A stretch of DNA of 10,978 bases from Chlorobium sp. (GTDB lineage Bacteria; Bacteroidota; Chlorobiia; Chlorobiales; Chlorobiaceae): positions 1-10,978 of the forward strand of contig JANQFD010000041.1 of the NCBI GenBank assembly GCA_028278005.1. Reading direction: 5' to 3'. Under the pieces are notes generated by a model. That model did no database searches. It was given only the letters and a program-made list of their open reading frames with translations, and had not been told where the DNA came from. Below, in pieces: positions 6,384 through 10,978 of the stretch (positions are counted from its first letter, which is position 1; each line of letters starts with the position of its first letter). Both the position numbers and the translations under genes were made by a program.

Positions 6384-6857
6384 ATGGATTTTGAATGTGC
6401 TTTTCAGGCCGAGCAGGTAAACCTGGAGCCACGCCCATCGTTAACCATCAGACTGAAGTCAAGTGACGGTGATATTGCCGAGATGTTCGACCAGGGTTTC
6501 AGCGCTATTGCAGGGTATCTCGAATCAAAAGGGAAAACACCCCAGGGTCCTCCTTTTGTGATCTATTACAATATGGAAATGGATAATCTCGAGGTGGAGT
6601 TCGGATTTCCTGTCGAAGAAGGTATCGAGGGAAAAGATCCGATAAAGGCTACGATGACGCCGTCAGGCAAGGCTGCGACCAGTGTCTACATCGGGCCCTA
6701 CGAGGAGGCTGAACCGGTATACGACGCGCTTATGAAATGGATCAGCGATAACGGTCTGGAAGCAAACGGTGTGGCATACGAGATTTATCTTGACGATCCG
6801 GCCGAAACACCTCCCGAACAGCTCAGGATCCAGGTATATTTGATGCTTGCTTCCTGA
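6384..6857 (+). CDS. GyrI-like small-molecule-binding domain protein
   Basis: The 157-residue product is a single stand-alone effector-binding domain of the GyrI/AraC C-terminal type (PF06445-like, SHV fold). Two similar halves are visible. The first has a strand about 18-25, a helix about 31-49, and the strands PFVIYYNM (57-64) and LEVEFGFPVEE (69-79). The second has TSVYIGPYEEAEPVYDALMKWISDNGL (99-125) followed by VAYEIYLDDPAETPPEQLRIQVYLML. The pattern GPYEEAEPVYDALMKW, then YEIYLDDP with a late acidic-proline motif, is characteristic. There is no DNA-binding domain, so it is not itself a classical AraC regulator. Stand-alone members bind or hydrolyse small hydrophobic compounds, but the ligand here is unknown. 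The start is fixed by AGGAGG 7 bases upstream. A stem-loop covers its stop codon. Confidence 0.82.
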   Translation: MDFECAFQAEQVNLEPRPSLTIRLKSSDGDIAEMFDQGFSAIAGYLESKGKTPQGPPFVIYYNMEMDNLEVEFGFPVEEGIEGKDPIKATMTPSGKAATSVYIGPYEEAEPVYDALMKWISDNGLEANGVAYEIYLDDPAETPPEQLRIQVYLMLAS

Positions 6858-6874
6858 AGGGATTTTTCAGGAAG
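6850..6874 (+). terminator. Stem-loop over the stop codon of the GyrI-like gene
   Basis: CTTCCTGA (6850-6857) and TCAGGAAG (6867-6874) are a perfect 8-bp inverted repeat with a 9-base loop, and the left arm includes the TGA stop. There is no T-run after it, so it would be an atypical terminator. Stabilising the 3' end or weakening read-through into the next gene is equally possible. Confidence 0.35.
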
Positions 6875-6897
6875 TGCAGCATGTTAGTGAGGGATGA

Positions 6898-6960
6898 ATG
6901 ACAGGGGAGCCATTATTGCTGCTTAGAGTACGTATTGCTATCGAAGTTTACATTGAGTGA
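6898..6960 (+). other. Possible 20-codon leader ORF overlapping the carotenoid oxidoreductase start
   Basis: ATG 6898 is preceded by GAGGG four bases upstream. It opens a 20-codon frame (MTGEPLLLLRVRIAIEVYIE) ending at TGA 6958-6960, just past the TTG 6953 start candidate of the next gene in another frame. This could be a leader peptide that delivers ribosomes to a weak non-ATG start, the sign of a small frameshift, or chance. Only the Shine-Dalgarno and the tight overlap support it. Confidence 0.25.
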
Positions 6961-8440
6961 AAATCAAACACGGATTGTCGTTATAGGTGCCGGCATAGGG
7001 GGGCTCAGTACCGCCGCACTGCTCGCAAAGAGGGGCTTTCCGGTTACCGTTCTTGAATCACAGGCATATCCGGGCGGATGTGCAGCTACATTCGAGCATA
7101 ACGGGTACAGGTTCGATGCCGGAGCTACTGTAGGTTGCGGTTTTCACAAAAAGGGCCCGCTCGATTTGCTTGGAGAAGAACTCGGCATATCCTGGCCTAT
7201 CCTTTCCTGTCCTGCCGCCTGGGATTTTATCCAGAGTGACAGACGGATTCACCTTTCGCATTCGAGACAGGAGATTATCAGGGAATTCCCGTCATCTGAA
7301 CCTTTCTGGGAATCCCAGCAGTCTCTTGCTTCATTTCTCTGGTCGCTTTCAGGCGATCTTCTGCCATGGCCGCCGGGTGATATCAATGACGTAGCCTCGC
7401 TTGTAAGGATGGTGATTCGGAAAGCACCGTCTTTTTCTTCGATGCTGCCGCTCGTGAACAAAACCACCCTTCAGTGGCTCGCATCGTACGGGCTCGATGC
7501 CGATCGTGACTTTGTGCGTTTTATCGACGCACAGCTGCTTATATCCGTCCAGACCACTGCTCAATATGCCAATGCCGTCAATGCTGCAATAGCGCTCGAT
7601 CTGCCGGCGAAGGGTACCCATCGTCTGACTGCAGGCATAGGAAGCGTAGCCGAAAAGCTTGCGAAAACAGTTGTTGATTTCGGTGGAACGGTTGTTTTTG
7701 GCGCAGATGTTCAAAACATAGAACATAAGGGGCGCCGGGTGCATGCCGTTACAGCCGGTGACGAAACACGTTACCCTGCAGATATTGTTGTTGCCAATCT
7801 CACACCTGATTCGCTTGGCGGATTGTTCCGGGAGCCGGTTGCACGGATTGACGGTATGAAAAAAGGCCCTGCCCATTTCTGGAGCGCATTTGTTCTCTAT
7901 CTTGGTGTCGAGGAATCCGTATTCGGTAATAAGCCGATCAGCCACGTGCAGATTGTAGGGGAAAGCGGAGAACTTGGTGAAGGCAACAGTTTGTTTGTTT
8001 CTGTTTCCCCTTCCGATGACAGCCTCAGGGCTCCGGAAGGATTCAGGGCCGTTACGGTTTCGACGCATAGCCGTCCGGAGCCATGGTTCCAGGCCAGAGC
8101 GGCGGGAAAAGAGGTATATGAAAGACGTAAGGAGGCCTATACCCAAAACATCATGTCTCTCCTGGTGCAGCATTTTAACGAAATCGATAAGAAGGTCGAC
8201 ATAATCAGATCGGCAACGCCTGTTACCTGGGAACGGTATACCGGACGTAAACAGGGCTATGTCGGGGGTTACCCCCAGACCTCTCTTTTCAGCGTCAGGG
8301 GACCCGGCACCCCGTTCAGCAACCTTTTCCTTACGGGCGACTCGGTTTTTCCCGGGCAGTCACTTCCGGGGGTTGTCACCGGAGCGCGCCGCCTGGCAGA
8401 TCTTGTGGAGAGAAGGTTTGGAACCCGGAGCAAGAAGTAG
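6935..8440 (+). CDS. FAD-dependent carotenoid desaturase/isomerase-like oxidoreductase (CrtISO/CrtD type)
   Basis: The product is up to 501 residues, normal for phytoene-desaturase-like flavoproteins. The N-terminal Rossmann motif VVIGAGIGGLSTAALLAKRG (15-34) is followed by an acidic residue, Glu41, in VLESQAYPGG, for binding the FAD ribose. The C-terminal FAD motif is LTGDSVFPGQSLPGVVTGARRLADLV (466-491), typical of CrtISO/CrtD relatives. These enzymes desaturate or isomerise carotenoids, or act on related lipids; the exact reaction cannot be fixed from sequence. Green sulfur bacteria do use a CrtISO homologue (CrtH) in carotenoid synthesis, but this may be a paralogue. No in-frame ATG exists before the FAD motif after the upstream stop at 6899-6901, so the start is TTG 6935 or, more economically, TTG 6953. 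It lies 77 bases after the GyrI-like gene. Confidence 0.85.
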   Translation: MLSKFTLSENQTRIVVIGAGIGGLSTAALLAKRGFPVTVLESQAYPGGCAATFEHNGYRFDAGATVGCGFHKKGPLDLLGEELGISWPILSCPAAWDFIQSDRRIHLSHSRQEIIREFPSSEPFWESQQSLASFLWSLSGDLLPWPPGDINDVASLVRMVIRKAPSFSSMLPLVNKTTLQWLASYGLDADRDFVRFIDAQLLISVQTTAQYANAVNAAIALDLPAKGTHRLTAGIGSVAEKLAKTVVDFGGTVVFGADVQNIEHKGRRVHAVTAGDETRYPADIVVANLTPDSLGGLFREPVARIDGMKKGPAHFWSAFVLYLGVEESVFGNKPISHVQIVGESGELGEGNSLFVSVSPSDDSLRAPEGFRAVTVSTHSRPEPWFQARAAGKEVYERRKEAYTQNIMSLLVQHFNEIDKKVDIIRSATPVTWERYTGRKQGYVGGYPQTSLFSVRGPGTPFSNLFLTGDSVFPGQSLPGVVTGARRLADLVERRFGTRSKK

Positions 8441-8454
8441 CTCACTTCGTTCAC

Positions 8455-8467
8455 ACCGGCATCCGGT
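8455..8467 (+). repeat. Short hairpin after the carotenoid oxidoreductase gene
   Basis: ACCGG (8455-8459) and CCGGT (8463-8467) enclose a three-base loop and are followed by a pyrimidine-rich stretch with TTTTCTTT. This could be a weak terminator, but the stem is only five pairs and the T-run is interrupted. Confidence 0.25.
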
Positions 8468-8547
8468 CTTCCCGTTTTCTTTCACGGTGTTCGCCGTCGG
8501 TATCGCTAGCGGGATCGCCTTGCAATGTCCTGGAGGTTTCAAGCGAA

Positions 8548-8575
8548 TCGACAATTCTGCCGGTCTTTCTATATT
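8548..8575 (+). promoter_or_regulatory. Candidate sigma70-type promoter of the radical SAM gene
   Basis: TCGACA (8548-8553, five of six to TTGACA) and TATATT (8570-8575, five of six to TATAAT) are spaced by 16 bases. Transcription would start at about 8582, on or next to the preferred ATG, giving a leaderless or nearly leaderless message. The lack of a Shine-Dalgarno before that ATG fits this. It is based on motif resemblance only. Confidence 0.3.
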
Positions 8576-8581
8576 ACTTTC

Positions 8582-9835
8582 ATGGATACTCTGGAGAAAC
8601 TGCGGATACTTGCAGGTTCGGCTCGCTACGATGCTTCTTGTGCTTCGAGCGGCAGCAGCAGAAGCGGAGAAGACGGCAGGCTCGGGAACGCTTCCGCAGG
8701 AGGGATCTGTCACTCCTGGTCCGATGACGGGCGCTGCATTTCGCTCCTGAAGGTTCTGTTGTCCAACGACTGTCGTTACGACTGTGCTTTTTGTGTGAAC
8801 CGCTCTTCCAACCCGGTGCCTCGCGCTTCTTTTACCGTGAAGGAACTGGTTGACCTGACCGTCAGGTTCTACCGCAGAAATTACATCGAAGGGCTGTTTC
8901 TCAGTTCAGGAGTCATGCAAAGCCCCGACTATACCATGGAAAGGATGGTTAACGTGGTCCGGCAGCTCAGGGATGAAGAGAAGTTCTGCGGCTATATACA
9001 TATGAAAGTAATTCCGGGATGCAGTCCTGAGCTGGTGCGTCAGGCGGGCTTGTATGCGGACCGACTGAGCGTCAATATCGAGTTGCCTTCGGGGCAGTCG
9101 CTGAATCTCCTGGCACCTCAAAAAAAGAAAGAGTCGATTCTCAAACCGATGGCGTATCTCGGTGAAACGATCAGCGCGAACCGCCTTGAAAGACAGAAAA
9201 ACCGTAAAGCACCACGTTTTTCCCCGGCAGGACAGAGTACGCAGATGATAATCGGGGCAAGCCCCGAGTCGGATCACAGGATACTCAAGCTGTCGCAGGG
9301 TCTGTATAAAAAAATGAACCTGAAAAGGGTCTACTACTCGGCTTATGTACCGGTTAACCATGACAACCGTCTGCCGGTACTTGCGCAACCGCCGCTTCAG
9401 CGTGAGCACCGTTTGTACCAGGCTGACTGGTTGCTGCGTGTTTACGGTTTCGACGCTGACGAGATTCTCTCGGAAGAACATCCGTTCCTTGATGAACAGC
9501 TCGATCCAAAAGCAGCCTGGGCAGTTCGCCACCCCGAATTTTTTCCTGTCGATGTCAACCGGGCCGGCTATGCTGCACTGCTGAGGGTGCCGGGAATCGG
9601 CGTGACATCGGCAAAACGAATCGTTTCAGCCCGCAGGTTTGCCGTTATCACTCCGGAGGGGCTCAAAAAGATAGGGGTTGTCATGAAACGTGCGCGATAT
9701 TTTATCTCCTGTTCAGGTCGCCCGGTAGAGTGTTTGTTCGATCGTCCTTCGCTGGTTCGCCGCAAACTCCTTGCAGCCGAAACCGAAACTGTTCAACAGC
9801 CGCTCAAACAACGTCAGATGAGGTTGTTTCAGTGA
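8582..9835 (+). CDS. Radical SAM protein, putative DNA modification/repair family (TIGR03916-like)
   Basis: From ATG 8582 the product is 417 residues. A frame start at 8525 adds 19 residues without family resemblance. The N-terminus MDTLEKLRILAGSARYDASC and the Ser/Gly-rich ASSGSS stretch, then GGICHSW and DGRCISLLKVLLSNDC, are typical of the family. The radical SAM iron-sulfur motif is C64-x3-C68-x2-C71 (CRYDCAFC), and further cysteines at 20, 43 and 52 may be structural. A TIM-barrel core follows. The C-terminal part has a helix-hairpin-helix, VDVNRAGYAALLRVPGIG with TSAKRIVSARR, which usually binds DNA without sequence preference. The family is known to occur beside a DUF4130 protein, sometimes fused to a uracil-DNA-glycosylase-like domain, hence the predicted role in DNA repair or modification; the substrate is not established. 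Its partner is at 10251, separated by a four-helix-bundle gene. The stop overlaps the first inverted heptamer. Confidence 0.88.
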   Translation: MDTLEKLRILAGSARYDASCASSGSSRSGEDGRLGNASAGGICHSWSDDGRCISLLKVLLSNDCRYDCAFCVNRSSNPVPRASFTVKELVDLTVRFYRRNYIEGLFLSSGVMQSPDYTMERMVNVVRQLRDEEKFCGYIHMKVIPGCSPELVRQAGLYADRLSVNIELPSGQSLNLLAPQKKKESILKPMAYLGETISANRLERQKNRKAPRFSPAGQSTQMIIGASPESDHRILKLSQGLYKKMNLKRVYYSAYVPVNHDNRLPVLAQPPLQREHRLYQADWLLRVYGFDADEILSEEHPFLDEQLDPKAAWAVRHPEFFPVDVNRAGYAALLRVPGIGVTSAKRIVSARRFAVITPEGLKKIGVVMKRARYFISCSGRPVECLFDRPSLVRRKLLAAETETVQQPLKQRQMRLFQ

Positions 9836-9847
9836 CAAGTGACATGA
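9834..9847 (-). repeat. Heptamer repeat, left flank of four-helix-bundle cassette (inverted orientation)
   Basis: GACAAGT (9834-9840) and the partial GACATGA (9841-9847) are, on the minus strand, ACTTGTC and a degenerate copy. They belong to the same heptamer family as the tandem run at 10212-10246 but face the other way. The repeat begins inside the stop codon of the radical SAM gene. Confidence 0.5.
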
Positions 9848-9882
9848 GATAAATCTCTGGAAAAACATAAAACCGGCTTGCT

Positions 9883-10191
9883 GTGAACTCTCATAAAGAC
9901 CTGATTGTATGGCAGAAAGCCATGTCCTTGGTTGAAGACATGTATAGTCTTACAAAAGGATTTCCTGAAGAAGAAAAGTATGGATTTACAGCGCAGTTGA
10001 GACGAGCATCGGTTTCAATACCGTCGAATATTTCAGAAGGAGCGGCACGGAACGGCAAGAAAGAATTCGAACATTTTCTTTATATCGGATTGGGATCAGT
10101 TGCTGAAGTTGAAACTCAACTACATAACATCACTGAAATAAGACGAATGATACAAGGATTGATAGGTCACCTTATTTCTGACAAAGACTGA
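9883..10191 (+). CDS. Four-helix-bundle protein (23S rRNA intervening-sequence/S23 family), shortened
   Basis: The 102-residue product carries the family signature: HKDLIVWQKAMSLVEDMY (4-21), FPEEEKYGFTAQLRRASVSI (27-46), SIPSNISEGAAR (45-56), FEHFLYIGLGSVAEVETQL (62-80) and ITEIRRMIQGLIGHL (83-97). Family members form helical bundles that assemble into pentamers; the relatives Avd and S23 show nucleic-acid binding, but the function of stand-alone members is unknown. Compared with typical members of about 115-120 residues, the stretch between ETQL and ITEIRRMI (usually about 15-20 residues with the helix 3-4 turn) seems missing, with the frame kept. The start is GTG 9883 and no good Shine-Dalgarno is visible. 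The gene is visibly AT-richer than its neighbours and flanked by opposed heptamer repeats. It separates the radical SAM gene from its usual DUF4130 partner, all of which suggests acquisition. No reverse transcriptase or variable repeat is present. Confidence 0.85.
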   Translation: MNSHKDLIVWQKAMSLVEDMYSLTKGFPEEEKYGFTAQLRRASVSIPSNISEGAARNGKKEFEHFLYIGLGSVAEVETQLHNITEIRRMIQGLIGHLISDKD

Positions 10192-10211
10192 ATTTTCTAA
10201 CACATCTTTAG

Positions 10212-10246
10212 ACTCGTCACTCGTTACTTGTTACTCGTCACTACAA
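10212..10246 (+). repeat. Tandem heptamer repeat (ACTCGTY), right flank of four-helix-bundle cassette
   Basis: There are four consecutive 7-base units of consensus ACTCGTY (one has ACTTGTT) and a fifth degenerate unit, ACTACAA. The run ends four bases before the ATG of the DUF4130 gene and occupies the place where its Shine-Dalgarno should be. Oppositely oriented units lie at 9834-9847. Confidence 0.8.
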
Positions 10247-10250
10247 ACAA

Positions 10251-10978
10251 ATGATCCGCTATCGTTACGACGGAACGACCGAAGGTCTGTTTTCCGCGAT
10301 TGACCATATTCTCCGTCATGAATCCGATCCGCAGTATATCGAGCTTAAGCCCAGGGAACAGTCCCTTTTCGATGAGGGTGTGTATGTTGCCACGGATACC
10401 CGGCGGTCGGAGATTCTTATCCGGAGATTTTCTGCGGCATATCCTGAAAATGCACGTCAGGTGATGTATGTCGTGCTTTCGGAAAAGGAGGCGATGGAAA
10501 GCTTTCTCTTGCGGTACATTCATCTGGTTTCCCTGCACGGTGCCGGGATGGAGGCTCACCTTACCCATCCGGCGGTTCACGCCGTGCATTTTCTCGCCCG
10601 CAAGGTCGGTCGCGAGGTGCACCGTTTGAAAGGACTTCTTCGCTTCGCCATGCTCGACGACGGGAGTTACCTTGCGAGAATGGAACCCGATTTCAACATC
10701 ATCCAGCCCCTCTCACGGTTCTTCACCCGGAGGTTAAGGACCCAGGAGTGGTTTATCTACGATGTCAAGCGTTCGCTGGTTTCGCACTGGGACGGGAAAA
10801 AACTCGATTTCGGAACCCTTGAATCCTTCCGCACACCGGAATTTGCCGAAGAGGAAGAGGAGGTGCGGCAGCTCTGGAAAACCTTTTTCGCGCACGTCGC
10901 CATTCCCGAGAGAAAGAATCCCGAACTGCAGCGATCGTTCATGCCGATGAAGTATTGGAAGTATCTGACAGAAAAAGA
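10251..10978 (+). CDS. DUF4130 protein, partner of the radical SAM DNA repair/modification protein (TIGR03915-like; open at right edge)
   Basis: This frame is open from ATG 10251 to the window end: 242 codons and no stop. The product begins MIRYRYDGTTEGLFSAID and includes FLLRYIHLVSLHGAGMEAHLTHPAVHAV, VGREVHRLKGLLRFAMLDDG, YLARMEPDFNIIQPLSRFF and, near the end, IPERKNPELQRSFMPMKYW. The last segment is the typical end of DUF4130 proteins, so little is probably missing unless a uracil-DNA-glycosylase-like domain follows, as in some members. The family is found beside the radical SAM/helix-hairpin-helix protein and is taken to share its DNA-related role; the biochemical activity is unknown. The usual adjacency is broken here by the four-helix-bundle gene. 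No Shine-Dalgarno precedes the ATG, where the heptamer repeat stands instead. Confidence 0.88.
   Translation, partial: MIRYRYDGTTEGLFSAIDHILRHESDPQYIELKPREQSLFDEGVYVATDTRRSEILIRRFSAAYPENARQVMYVVLSEKEAMESFLLRYIHLVSLHGAGMEAHLTHPAVHAVHFLARKVGREVHRLKGLLRFAMLDDGSYLARMEPDFNIIQPLSRFFTRRLRTQEWFIYDVKRSLVSHWDGKKLDFGTLESFRTPEFAEEEEEVRQLWKTFFAHVAIPERKNPELQRSFMPMKYWKYLTEK

Noticed and set aside
7349..8173. Long open frame (274 codons) on the minus strand
   Set aside because: It lies wholly antisense to the carotenoid oxidoreductase, whose FAD motifs are clear, and its translation shows no recognisable family pattern.
8525..8581. Upstream ATG start for the radical SAM gene
   Set aside because: The extra 19 residues do not match the family N-terminus, which begins at MDTLEKL, and a promoter-like pair lies between the two starts.
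9883..10191. Avd-like component of a diversity-generating retroelement
   Set aside because: Avd belongs to the same fold family, but no reverse transcriptase and no template/variable repeat pair is present in the window.
10212..10246. Tandem repeats as a CRISPR-like array
   Set aside because: Units are seven bases with no spacers and no cas genes nearby.

Overview
The window looks like chromosome of a green sulfur bacterium (Chlorobiaceae) or a close relative in Chlorobiota. This is inferred from the overall gene content: a carotenoid oxidoreductase of the CrtISO/CrtD type, a GyrI-like effector-binding protein, a radical SAM/DUF4130 pair, and a four-helix-bundle gene next to short ACTCGTY repeats. 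No single marker proves it, and I cannot name a species.

Left part (1-5873). All housekeeping genes here are on the minus strand. Read in transcription order they are an alpha/beta hydrolase (5873-4947), a class A penicillin-binding protein (4911-2644), guaA (2617-1073) and the start of a serB-like phosphoserine phosphatase (225-1, running off the window). The first three are separated by only 26-35 bases and look like one transcription unit. Between guaA and serB lies a plus-strand toxin-antitoxin pair (453-1005). This insert is bracketed by a 49-bp direct repeat of the guaA 3' end: the real guaA terminus at 1073-1123 and a relic at 231-281. The relic lies directly against serB and supplies its Shine-Dalgarno. 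The simplest reading is that a small element integrated at the guaA 3' end, restored the guaA C-terminus, and pushed the old end away with serB.

Middle part (5874-6383). This is a non-coding stretch with tRNA-Pro(GGG) at 6055-6128. After it come several inverted and direct repeats, ending in a hairpin directly before a strong Shine-Dalgarno.

Right part (6384-10978), all on the plus strand. It holds a GyrI-like small-molecule-binding protein, an FAD-dependent carotenoid desaturase/isomerase-like enzyme, a radical SAM protein with a C-terminal helix-hairpin-helix, a four-helix-bundle (23S rRNA IVP/S23 family) protein, and a DUF4130 protein open at the right edge. The radical SAM and DUF4130 families are known to occur together and are thought to act in DNA repair or modification, but their chemistry is undetermined. 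Here they are split by the AT-richer four-helix-bundle cassette, which is flanked by oppositely oriented heptamer repeats and looks like a second small insertion. The radical SAM/DUF4130 pair is the best candidate for a poorly described system. The two insertions into gene pairs are the most notable structural features.
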